Assembly: GCA_946612405.1 (NCBI GenBank)
Contig: CAMOEQ010000011.1
Coordinates: 1 to 15,898, forward strand
From: an uncultured Erysipelotrichaceae bacterium
GTDB taxonomy: Bacteria; Bacillota_I; Bacilli_A; RFN20; CAG-826
Direction of reading: 5' to 3'
DNA length: 15,898 nt
The first letter of the stretch is position 1. Each line of letters begins with the position of its first letter. The notes below the pieces were generated by a model that made no database searches, was not told the DNA's origin, and saw only the letters and a program-made list of their open reading frames with translations. Positions 1-6,950 of the stretch are shown here, one piece after another. Position numbers and translations under genes: made by a program.

Positions 1-933
1 GATGTTGGTGGCAGTGATATAAAAGTATCTGCTGTTTTAGATGGCAGAGTTTTATCTTCCGAAGAAATAGTTTGGTTACCAAAACTAAACGAAGACATTT
101 CTTATCATTATGAATATTTTTATAACGCAATGAAAAAAGCTATCGATGTTTTGGGTGGAGATGTCGATGCAATTGGAATTTCGGCTGCAGGCGTAATAGT
201 TGAAAATAAACCCATGGTTTCATCTATTTTTATAAAGGTTCCAAAAGAAAACTTTGAATTAGTTAAAGGTGCTTATATTAATACAGTTAAGAGATTAGAA
301 AAAGAATTAGGACACCAAATTCCTTTTGAGGTAGCTAATGACGGAGACGTTTCTGCTTTAGCGGGTGCAATTGATTTAAAAGATAATTGCGTGTTAGGCA
401 TAGCGATGGGCACAAGTGAAGCGGTCGGATATGTTGACAATAAAGGCAATTTAACAGGTTGGTTCTCTGAATTGGCATTTATGCCAGTTGACTTTAACAA
501 AAATGCTATGGTGGATGAATGGAGTCATGATTTTGGAGTTGGATGTAAATATTTTTCCCAAGACGCCGTTATAAAACTTGCTCCAAAAGCCGGAATTGAA
601 TTGGATTCAAATCTCACACTTGCTGAAAAACTTAAAGTGGTTCAAAAATTAAATGCAGAAGGACATGCTGGAGCTAGAAAGATTTTTGAATCCATAGGAG
701 TTTATCTTGCATATGCTTTAGCTTACTATGCCGAATTTTATGATATAAAACACGTTTTATTACTTGGAAGAGTAACTTCTGGACAAGGTGGAGAAACAAT
801 TTTAGAAGTTGCTAAAGATACATTAAATAAAGAATTCCCCGAATATGACTATATCGATATTGGAATGCCGAGTGATTTTATGAGGAGGTTAGGGCAATCT
901 ATCGCCGCTGCTTCTCTTCCAAAATTAAAATAA
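1..933 (+). CDS. ROK-family sugar kinase-like protein (5' partial)
   Basis: The gene is cut by the left edge. Frame 1 is open from base 1, and the ATG at 130 is internal, because the residues before it already hold the ROK phosphate-binding motif (DVGGSDIK, like DIGGTK) at the first visible codons. ROK proteins are cytosolic ATP-dependent hexose or N-acetylhexosamine kinases, or repressors built on the same fold. Further family marks are a region with N-D-G-D at about 337-348 that matches the catalytic Asp loop, and a G-T-S-E-A-V-G stretch near 409-429 matching the second phosphate loop. The zinc signature (CxCGxxGCxE) is degenerate: only one Cys remains, in GVGCKYFSQ near 535-561. No HTH can be judged because the N-terminus is missing. 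It may be a kinase acting on the imported sugar, but the substrate is unknown. It ends with TAA just before a hairpin terminator. The family call is fairly firm; kinase activity is inferred. Confidence 0.75.
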   Translation, partial: DVGGSDIKVSAVLDGRVLSSEEIVWLPKLNEDISYHYEYFYNAMKKAIDVLGGDVDAIGISAAGVIVENKPMVSSIFIKVPKENFELVKGAYINTVKRLEKELGHQIPFEVANDGDVSALAGAIDLKDNCVLGIAMGTSEAVGYVDNKGNLTGWFSELAFMPVDFNKNAMVDEWSHDFGVGCKYFSQDAVIKLAPKAGIELDSNLTLAEKLKVVQKLNAEGHAGARKIFESIGVYLAYALAYYAEFYDIKHVLLLGRVTSGQGGETILEVAKDTLNKEFPEYDYIDIGMPSDFMRRLGQSIAAASLPKLK

Positions 934-959
934 AATGATAGCCGAACCGCTATCATTTT
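932..959. terminator. Bidirectional hairpin terminator between convergent genes
   Basis: An 11-bp perfect inverted repeat (AAAATGATAGC at 932-942 and GCTATCATTTT at 949-959) encloses a 6-nt loop. On the plus strand it is followed by a T run (to 962). On the minus strand it is followed by TTTTATTTTAATTTT. It can therefore stop the ROK gene rightward and the hydrolase operon leftward. The hydrolase stop codon lies inside the right arm, so the hairpin overlaps the coding end. Confidence 0.85.
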
Positions 960-1984
960 TTTCTCATTTCTTCCAAATTTTTGAAGACGACATTTTTATC
1001 AAAATAATGTGCTTTTGCTGGATATATTACCAATCTTGTGTTGTCTGGTGCCTTCTCTTTTTGATAAATTTTTTCAATAACTTTATAAACTTCTTTAACC
1101 CCATGTAGAGGGAAGATTGGATCTAATTCCCCGTTGCAAATTAATAGTTTTCTTGGAGCGATCAATGTGGATAATTCACCCATATCAAAATATTCGGCAA
1201 TACGAGGAATATAATTGCAAGAACAATGCCATCTATTTGCGATGCTATCTTTATATGTTGAAATAGCGCTTGAAACAACCGCCATCTTAATTCTTTGATC
1301 AAAGCATATTGAGTAATATGAAGCGGTTCCCCCGCCGGAGTTTCCTAAGATAGTAATATCATCTAAATCTAAATGCTCTTTAAAGTGTTCTAATGAATCT
1401 ATTCCTTTATGAACATCCCAAACCCTTTCACCAATGATTGTTCTTCCTAATAATAGAGCCGTCATAGCGGTGTGATAACAACCACATTTAATGGCTCTTG
1501 CTCTCATTTCAAGAGGAGTAGTTCTTTCACCCATACCTCTTTGTTCAATACAAAGAGCAGCAAAACCATGTTTAACAGCATCTAAAGCAAAAGTTGAAGT
1601 TTTAAGCGGCTCTTCATCGATATCGTGTTCTCTTTCGCCGATTGAAATATGAAAACCGGTTGTATGTCCTTGTAAACAAATTAATACAGGATACTTTTCT
1701 TTATTTTGTTTTGGGATTAATAGGTAGCAAGGAACGATTGATAGTTTTTCGCTTTCAAAGGTATACCTAATTCTCGTGAATTCTTTTTCTTCAATGACTT
1801 CTTCAATTTCAATATTTAAATCACAACTATTTTTAGCGATTAAATCTAAACCTAATAATTCAATATATTTTTTTCTTATTTCTTCTTTCCAAGAAGAATA
1901 ATCCACTTTATCAGAGTACGCTAAAAGAGGTTTTTCGTTGAACAAATTTTCATGAATAAGATCAATGTTTATTTCTTTTTTCAT
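953..1984 (-). CDS. Alpha/beta hydrolase, acetyl-xylan esterase/dienelactone hydrolase type
   Basis: A 343-residue protein with no signal peptide or membrane segment, so probably cytosolic. A complete alpha/beta-hydrolase triad is visible: nucleophile Ser216 in the elbow G-N-S-G-G, Asp288 in G-E-L-D-P-I-F-P, and His326 in A-K-A-H-Y-F. The L-Q-G-H-T-T-G stretch (104-110) is suited to the oxyanion loop. The length and the extended N-terminal part (1-95) before the first core strand fit the abhydrolase_7/acetyl-xylan-esterase-like group, whose members deacetylate sugars or cleave small esters. It is the second gene of a minus-strand operon, 6 bp after the phosphatase stop. No clear Shine-Dalgarno precedes the ATG, so translation probably depends on coupling. 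Given the adjoining sugar transporter, removal of acyl groups from imported sugars is a reasonable but unproven role. Confidence 0.8.
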   Translation of the reverse strand: MKKEINIDLIHENLFNEKPLLAYSDKVDYSSWKEEIRKKYIELLGLDLIAKNSCDLNIEIEEVIEEKEFTRIRYTFESEKLSIVPCYLLIPKQNKEKYPVLICLQGHTTGFHISIGEREHDIDEEPLKTSTFALDAVKHGFAALCIEQRGMGERTTPLEMRARAIKCGCYHTAMTALLLGRTIIGERVWDVHKGIDSLEHFKEHLDLDDITILGNSGGGTASYYSICFDQRIKMAVVSSAISTYKDSIANRWHCSCNYIPRIAEYFDMGELSTLIAPRKLLICNGELDPIFPLHGVKEVYKVIEKIYQKEKAPDNTRLVIYPAKAHYFDKNVVFKNLEEMRKK

Positions 1985-1990
1985 AAACGA

Positions 1991-3442
1991 TTAGTGTTGT
2001 TCGATTAATAAATTTTTCATTGCAGCAATATCTGCAGTGGCAACGCCTACTTTATTAATAAGATAACTTTCAATCTTTTCTTGTAATGATGAACCTGGTT
2101 GTGAATCTATTAAAAGATTCATTTGTTCATAATTTGAAGTACCAGATTGATATGAAGCAACTGGGTCAGCAAATCCGCTATTATCAGATTTAACTGGTCT
2201 TCTAGTTCTTATACCAGATTTAGAACAGAACGTCGTTAATTCGTAATCTTTGATTAAATCATTTGATTCAACACCCAACACACCTTCGATTAAGTATGCT
2301 AAAGTTCCAGTTCTATCTGCTCCATGGATGCAGTGGAAATAGAGTGGATAAGATTCTTCTTTGGCTAAAAGTTTAAATACTTTTTGGAAAAGTTGAGCAT
2401 ATGTCAAACGTTCTCCATTATCTTCATCAGGACTAATTAAAATACCTGCTTTTTCATTTAAGTTTCTATCTTCATCTAAAGCATGATTATAGTGTTTAAC
2501 AGTATTTGTGTAGTAATAAGCAACATGAGGACAAATCTTAACACCGATTCCGCCATCAGCATCGCATCTCAAATCGATCTGAGTTTTGAAACCATAATTT
2601 GCGGTAATATCATCTTTTTGAGCAGGATTTAAACTGTCAGGATTTCTTCCGCGGAAAACCATACCATATTTAATACGAGTGTTTTCACTTGTTTTCCATC
2701 CGCCTAAATCACGCATATTGCCAACACGGTCATAATTCGCAAAGCGAACGTTGTCAGAATTAACTTTGAATAAACCACCATCAAATTCTTCTTGTGAGGC
2801 TTTTCCAACAGCTTTCCAATAATAAGTTTCACCTGGAATTAAATAGTTTAAATCGTATGTTTCTTCTGCTGTTTGGTATTTAACAACATCAGTAGTAAAA
2901 GCTGCATCAGATGCTAAATAAATAGATGTCTGCTCTCTTCCGTATTTATGGAAGTTTAAAGTTAAACGATTATAGTCTAAGTTTTTGCCTTTTCCAGCTT
3001 GCAATGCATCAAATTGTTCTTGTTCAGTTTGAGCTCTTAAATAATTGACTACTTGTGGGGCATTTGTATCGACGTGCTGGAATTCAAATTCTTCATTACT
3101 TGTTGAGGATTCAAAAAAGAAAGTGTCGTCTTCTTTTAAAACATATTTAACTTTATGTTCTCTAGTGCCTTTAGTTTCCTCGGTTGGATAATCAATGACT
3201 TTTTGAGAAATCTTTTCATCGAAAAGAAGTGCTATTTCATCGCTGGTCATTGAACCATCTGGAATCGAAAATGTCGCTGAAGGAGTATAGCCATCCCAAG
3301 TAATAGAACATTGATATTTGTAATCGTGACTTGGATCAGAAGAAGTAGAACCACTTGTCGTAGTCGTTGGATCAGTGCTTGAAGAACAGCCAGTAACTAA
3401 TAGGCCTAAGATTATAAAAAATGTGCTAAATGGTTTGTTCAT
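1991..3442 (-). CDS. Surface lipoprotein with tyrosine-phosphatase (CX5R) domain
   Basis: A 483-residue protein. The N-terminus has a lipoprotein signal with lipobox L-V-T-G-C (Cys19), followed by a Ser/Thr/Asp-rich linker (20-40). The middle (about 45-230) is beta-rich; the part at about 150-226, ending in G-E-T-Y-Y-W-K-A-V, resembles a fibronectin-III-like domain. The C-terminal part (about 235-483) is a Y_phosphatase3-type domain, with N-M-R-D-L-G-G-W at 242-249 and the P-loop H-C-I-H-G-A-D-R-T-G (nucleophile Cys371, Arg377). This family includes secreted Listeria LipA-like phosphatases acting on phosphotyrosine or phosphoinositides. Here the domain should sit outside the cell on a lipid anchor. 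The start is fixed by a strong GAGGTGAG site 3 nt upstream of the ATG (core AGGTG 5-6 nt away). It is the first gene of the minus operon. The domain call is firm; the substrate is unknown. Confidence 0.85.
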   Translation of the reverse strand: MNKPFSTFFIILGLLVTGCSSSTDPTTTTSGSTSSDPSHDYKYQCSITWDGYTPSATFSIPDGSMTSDEIALLFDEKISQKVIDYPTEETKGTREHKVKYVLKEDDTFFFESSTSNEEFEFQHVDTNAPQVVNYLRAQTEQEQFDALQAGKGKNLDYNRLTLNFHKYGREQTSIYLASDAAFTTDVVKYQTAEETYDLNYLIPGETYYWKAVGKASQEEFDGGLFKVNSDNVRFANYDRVGNMRDLGGWKTSENTRIKYGMVFRGRNPDSLNPAQKDDITANYGFKTQIDLRCDADGGIGVKICPHVAYYYTNTVKHYNHALDEDRNLNEKAGILISPDEDNGERLTYAQLFQKVFKLLAKEESYPLYFHCIHGADRTGTLAYLIEGVLGVESNDLIKDYELTTFCSKSGIRTRRPVKSDNSGFADPVASYQSGTSNYEQMNLLIDSQPGSSLQEKIESYLINKVGVATADIAAMKNLLIEQH

Positions 3443-3445
3443 AAA

Positions 3446-3453
3446 CTCACCTC
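3446..3453 (-). promoter_or_regulatory. Ribosome binding site of the phosphatase lipoprotein gene
   Basis: On the minus strand this reads GAGGTGAG, close to the anti-16S consensus, directly upstream of the ATG at 3442-3440. It supports that ATG, which is also the one that gives an intact lipoprotein signal peptide. Confidence 0.75.
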
Positions 3454-3477
3454 AAAAAGCGAATGTTTTCTAAAACA

Positions 3478-3506
3478 ATATTATTTCTATATTTTTATTT
3501 TTTCAA
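3478..3506 (-). promoter_or_regulatory. Candidate sigma-A promoter for the leftward operon
   Basis: On the minus strand TTGAAA (-35, plus coordinates 3506-3501) is separated by 17 bp from TAATAT (-10, 3483-3478). The -35 matches the consensus at 5 of 6 positions and the -10 at 4 of 6, with ideal spacing. It lies about 35 bp before the phosphatase start. The surroundings are AT-rich, so chance matches are possible. Confidence 0.45.
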
Positions 3507-3569
3507 CTTGCTATATATTGAAGGAAGCGAGAATAAAAAGCTTTTGTTGTTGAAAAACAAATTACATAA

Positions 3570-3586
3570 GTTTTAAATATTAAAAC
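3570..3586. repeat. Perfect 7-bp dyad, possible operator
   Basis: GTTTTAA (3570-3576) and TTAAAAC (3580-3586) form a perfect inverted repeat with a 3-nt spacer. It has no following T run and lies between the two promoters, so an operator is a better guess than a terminator. Being all A/T apart from one G/C pair, it could be chance. Confidence 0.3.
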
Positions 3587-3635
3587 CAAAAATTCATAAA
3601 AAATTATAAAATCGTGCTATTTTTACATTCATTAG

Positions 3636-3659
3636 TTTATTTTCCTTAGGAAGGATAAA
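3636..3659. repeat. Imperfect inverted repeat in the -35 region, possible operator
   Basis: TTTAT-TTTCC (3636-3645) faces GGAAGG-ATAAA (3649-3659) across a 3-nt centre with one unpaired base. It occupies the place where the -35 box of the rightward promoter would be. That location would suit repressor or activator binding. The regulator is not in the window. Confidence 0.3.
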
Positions 3660-3672
3660 TTTTAAGCAATGG

Positions 3673-3681
3673 TGGTATAAT
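3673..3681 (+). promoter_or_regulatory. Extended -10 promoter of the carbohydrate operon
   Basis: TGG-TATAAT is a perfect -10 hexamer (3676-3681) with the TGn extension. No good -35 is found at 17 bp upstream, which is normal for extended -10 promoters. Transcription would start near 3688, giving a leader of about 37 nt before the ATG at 3725. Confidence 0.65.
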
Positions 3682-3712
3682 TTGAATGGAATAACAACTT
3701 TTCATATATATC

Positions 3713-3718
3713 GAGAGG
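3713..3718 (+). promoter_or_regulatory. Ribosome binding site of the first ABC ATPase gene
   Basis: GAGAGG lies 6 nt upstream of the ATG at 3725 and supports this start. The resulting N-terminus begins as expected for MalK-like proteins. Confidence 0.7.
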
Positions 3719-3724
3719 TATTTT

Positions 3725-5251
3725 ATGGCAAATCTAAAGTTGAAAAATATTAACAAAGTTTACGATAATGGCGTGCAAGCTGTTTTTGATTTTAACATCG
3801 ATATTAAAGATAAAGAATTCATCGTCTTTGTCGGTCCTTCTGGTTGCGGAAAGTCTACTACTTTAAGAATGATCGCTGGTCTAGAAGAAATCACTTCTGG
3901 TGAACTTTATATCGATGATCATCTGGTTAATTCGGTTGTCCCTAAAGACAGAGATATTGCAATGGTTTTCCAAAACTATGCTTTATATCCTCATATGACC
4001 GTTTATAACAACATGGCCTTTGCTTTAAAGTTAAGAAAGATTCCATGCCCGTTATTTGAAAAGAGTGAGAAAGCCGATGAAATTCGTCAAAAGAATTATG
4101 AGATTTATCGTGAAATCCGTTCATTGAATCGAAAAATCAAAAAACAACATGAACCAAAAGAATTGCTCGATGAAGTTGATCGCAAGTTAGAAGAAATTTA
4201 TGCGAACGAAGATGAAATTTTAAGAATTCAAAAACCTATCATTGGCATATATCAAGAAAAAATTAATAAGCTTCAAAAGGAAAGAAGTATTCTAATTAAA
4301 GAAAAAACCAAACTTGAAAAACAATTAGAAAAAGTTTCGGATGATATTTCTAATGTCATCAAAGATGGTATCAAACAAAAAGAAAATCAATTAGTCGAAA
4401 AAGATAAAGAAATTGAATATTATTCAAAAACCGAAGTTCATGTTTATAAAGATCGAAAACTTAGCAAATATGAAATCGCATTAGAAATTTATAAATTTGC
4501 AGCTATCCTCGATTTAAGAAAATATCTATTTAGAAAACCAGCTGCATTAAGTGGCGGTCAAAGACAACGTGTTGCTCTTGGGAGAGCTATCGTTCGTAAA
4601 CCTAAAGTTTTCTTAATGGATGAACCATTATCAAACCTCGATGCTAAATTAAGAGTTCAAACTAGAAGTGAGATTTCCAAAATTCATAAACGTGTTGGAG
4701 CAACAACCATCTACGTTACTCACGACCAAACTGAAGCTATGACTATGGCGGATCGTATCGTCGTTATGAAAGATGGCTGGGTTCAACAAATTGATAGTCC
4801 AGAAAAAGTTTATGCTGATCCACAAAATCTATTCGTTGCCGGTTTTATCGGTAACCCTCCAATGAATTTCTTAGAAACTAAATTCGATGGTAAAAAACTT
4901 TTCGTTACTGGCGAAAAGCCAATTGAGATCAAATTAAATAAAGACCAAATCGAATTACTCAAAAAATATAAAGAAGGTGAATACGATGTAACCATCGGTA
5001 TAAGACCTGAAAATATTTATCAAAAAGGCGATGCTAAACTTGGAAAAGATTCTCAAACCTTTGACATCGTTTGTGATTTCCGTGAACTTTTAGGCTACGA
5101 CTTAATCGTCTATACTTATATTAATAATCAGAGATTATTAATTAAGCTTGCTAGTGAAACAGGTATTAAATCCGAAGATAAACTAACTATTGGTTTTAAT
5201 GCTGGTTCCTTATATTTCTTTGATAAAGAAACAACAAATAGAATCAAATAA
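3725..5251 (+). CDS. MalK/MsmK/UgpC-like sugar ABC transporter ATPase with coiled-coil insertion
   Basis: A 508-residue cytosolic ATPase that should drive the importer encoded downstream. All NBD motifs are intact: Walker A G-P-S-G-C-G-K-S-T (37-45), Q-loop Gln83 followed by N-Y-A-L-Y-P-H, signature L-S-G-G-Q (275-279), Walker B V-F-L-M-D-E-P (295-301), D-loop S-N-L-D, and H-loop His333. The C-terminal third (about 375-508) matches the TOBE/OB regulatory region of MalK-type proteins. The oddity is the distance between Q-loop and signature. MalK has LSGGQ near residue 135; here it is at 275, so about 140 residues (roughly 108-250, bases 4046-4474) are inserted. The insert is Lys/Glu-rich and helical with heptad-like spacing, and is broken near E-P-K-E (143-146) and K-P-I-I-G (170-174). 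The reading frame is continuous, with conserved sequence on both sides, so this is not a frameshift. It is the first gene of the operon, 17 bp before the binding-protein gene. Confidence 0.92.
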   Translation: MANLKLKNINKVYDNGVQAVFDFNIDIKDKEFIVFVGPSGCGKSTTLRMIAGLEEITSGELYIDDHLVNSVVPKDRDIAMVFQNYALYPHMTVYNNMAFALKLRKIPCPLFEKSEKADEIRQKNYEIYREIRSLNRKIKKQHEPKELLDEVDRKLEEIYANEDEILRIQKPIIGIYQEKINKLQKERSILIKEKTKLEKQLEKVSDDISNVIKDGIKQKENQLVEKDKEIEYYSKTEVHVYKDRKLSKYEIALEIYKFAAILDLRKYLFRKPAALSGGQRQRVALGRAIVRKPKVFLMDEPLSNLDAKLRVQTRSEISKIHKRVGATTIYVTHDQTEAMTMADRIVVMKDGWVQQIDSPEKVYADPQNLFVAGFIGNPPMNFLETKFDGKKLFVTGEKPIEIKLNKDQIELLKKYKEGEYDVTIGIRPENIYQKGDAKLGKDSQTFDIVCDFRELLGYDLIVYTYINNQRLLIKLASETGIKSEDKLTIGFNAGSLYFFDKETTNRIK

Positions 5252-5254
5252 TTT

Positions 5255-5262
5255 AGAAAGGA
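5255..5262 (+). promoter_or_regulatory. Ribosome binding site of the solute-binding protein gene
   Basis: AGAAAGGA lies 6 nt upstream of the ATG at 5269, just after the ATPase stop at 5249-5251. It supports the start that yields the lipoprotein signal. Confidence 0.6.
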
Positions 5263-5268
5263 TTTCTC

Positions 5269-6936
5269 ATGAAAAAAACCAAATTCATCTCTCTATTTAT
5301 TCCGTTTTTGGCTCTAGGTCTTACCAGTTGTGGTGGACTTTCGGTTGAAGAAAAGGCTATTAATGTCAAACTCCTCCTCGGCGGCTATGGCTCCGAATGG
5401 TTAAGCAAAGCTATTGAAAAGTTTGAAGCCGTCTATGCTAATGAAGGTTATAAAATCAATCTTCAAACTCCAAATACCATGATTAGTGGAAGTGCCGTTA
5501 AAAACGAACTTCTTTCTGGTTATGCTAAAAAGAAAGTCGATTTATACTTCACTGGTTCATTAAAACCAATCGCTTGTCTTGATGAAGGTAACATGCTTGT
5601 TGAAGATATTACTGAATCAGTTTATAACCAAAAGGCGATCAAATTTGATGGCACAGAAGAAGATAAAACCGTACGTGAAAAACTAGATCCGTCCTTTGGA
5701 AAAGAATGGTATGAACTCGATGGAAAAGCTTATTGCTTCTTCTATCAAAAATCCATCGGTTCATTAGTTGTTAATAAGGAAAAACTTGAAAGTTTTGGTT
5801 TCTCCTTACCAGTCACAACCAATCAATTTTTAAATCAAATTCACGCGATTACGCGTCAAAATAAATTGGGTGCCACCAAGATTTCACCTTTGGTTACAGT
5901 TAAAAATACTGGTTATGCAACCGTTATGATGAATTCTTGGTTTACTCAATATTCAACTATCGATGCTTGGAATACCTTCTGGTCAATGAATAATCCAAAT
6001 GGCAGCTACAATACTGCTACTGGTTATAAAGTCTATAATGATGTCGGTTTAGAAAAAGCTGCCGAACTCATGTTTAACACATATGATTACAACAACTTTG
6101 CTACTGGCTCAAAAGATTACAATATTCCACAAGCTCATGCCTCATTAATGCAAAAAGATACTGGTGGTGTCTTCCTCTTTGATGGTGACTGGGCATTAAA
6201 TGAGACCGCATCTGATTACCCACTTGATTCGGATTTACAAAAATTAGCCTTCATCAATGTTCCAATTATTTCAGCATTAGGAACTAAACTTTGGGGCGAT
6301 ACAATTACCGACCCAGACAAATGTGATGAAGTTTTAGCAAAAGTTGCTACTTTATCTGACGAAGGTAAAGATGTTAGTGAAATCAAATCAACAATCGCTT
6401 CAACATTTAGCTTTGATTTAAGTGAAAAATCGATCTTAGCAGCTTGCAAAGCTCGTGGCGTTTATAACAACCGTGGTGTTGAAACTGGCAATGCTTATCT
6501 CGCAAAAGGAATTGGTGATGTTCATAAAGATATAGCTTCCAAATTCTTACGAATGTTGGCAAGCGATGATTTTTCAAAAATGTATTTCTCAACATCGAGA
6601 TGCTTCTCGCCATATTCAACTGCGATTGACGAAGAAACAAATCTTCTTCCATTTTCTAAGGGCCACGCTCAAATCGCTACTCACAAATATGCAAGCGTTA
6701 TTTGGCCAATGACCGTTGGTCTTAGAGAACAACTTGGTACATTAAATCCAATGTATCCACTCAAACAATATTTCCATTCATATGCTTTAGATAGTCAAGA
6801 CACTGCTTACACAAGCACTGGTGAAATCAATCCAGAATGGGCTGGCATTTATAAAACAAACGCTGATGCAGCTCGTAAGGCTAACTATGATTACATTTTA
6901 GCTAACTGGGATAAATGGGTTGCACCTTTCAAATAA
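5269..6936 (+). CDS. Carbohydrate ABC transporter solute-binding lipoprotein
   Basis: A 555-residue protein with a classic lipoprotein leader: M-K-K-T-K, a hydrophobic core, then lipobox L-T-S-C with Cys21. The mature part should be tethered to the outer face of the membrane. It begins with an I-N-V-K-L-L-L-G-G strand, has an aromatic-rich middle (N-S-W-F-T-Q-Y near 222-228, F-W-S-M-N-N near 243-248) and a G-G-V-F-L-F-D-G-D-W stretch near 299-308. These are typical of family-1 (CUT1) binding proteins that stack sugars on aromatic residues. It is somewhat longer than the usual 400-450 residues. Its place between a MalK-like ATPase and two EAA-loop permeases makes the role clear. The ligand cannot be read from sequence; the size suggests an oligosaccharide. 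Confidence 0.9.
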   Translation: MKKTKFISLFIPFLALGLTSCGGLSVEEKAINVKLLLGGYGSEWLSKAIEKFEAVYANEGYKINLQTPNTMISGSAVKNELLSGYAKKKVDLYFTGSLKPIACLDEGNMLVEDITESVYNQKAIKFDGTEEDKTVREKLDPSFGKEWYELDGKAYCFFYQKSIGSLVVNKEKLESFGFSLPVTTNQFLNQIHAITRQNKLGATKISPLVTVKNTGYATVMMNSWFTQYSTIDAWNTFWSMNNPNGSYNTATGYKVYNDVGLEKAAELMFNTYDYNNFATGSKDYNIPQAHASLMQKDTGGVFLFDGDWALNETASDYPLDSDLQKLAFINVPIISALGTKLWGDTITDPDKCDEVLAKVATLSDEGKDVSEIKSTIASTFSFDLSEKSILAACKARGVYNNRGVETGNAYLAKGIGDVHKDIASKFLRMLASDDFSKMYFSTSRCFSPYSTAIDEETNLLPFSKGHAQIATHKYASVIWPMTVGLREQLGTLNPMYPLKQYFHSYALDSQDTAYTSTGEINPEWAGIYKTNADAARKANYDYILANWDKWVAPFK

Positions 6937-6950
6937 ATCTTTGATTTAAT

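Larger units (their letters stand above)
3443..3724. other. Divergent intergenic regulatory region
   Basis: A 282-bp non-coding stretch between the divergent phosphatase and ABC-transporter operons. It is very AT-rich and holds the candidate leftward promoter (3478-3506), a 7-bp dyad (3570-3586), an imperfect dyad (3636-3659) just upstream of the rightward -10, and the rightward extended -10 (3673-3681). No small gene, tRNA or riboswitch-sized structured leader is evident: the rightward 5' leader would be only about 35 nt. Confidence 0.6.

Noticed and set aside
3570..3586. Dyad as an intrinsic terminator
   Set aside because: It is almost all A/T with no T run after it and lies upstream of both operons, not after a gene.
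3688..3724. Riboswitch or structured leader before the transporter operon
   Set aside because: The predicted leader is only about 37 nt from the extended -10 promoter, too short, and no stable stem or terminator is visible.
4046..4474. Insertion in the first ATPase as a frameshift, a fused gene or a mobile element
   Set aside because: The frame is open throughout, conserved motifs resume in the same frame on both sides, and no terminal repeats, transposase or target duplication is seen.
6216..6652. Antisense open frames within the binding-protein gene, and similar ones within other genes
   Set aside because: They lie opposite strongly supported genes, lack ribosome binding sites and known motifs, and are short.
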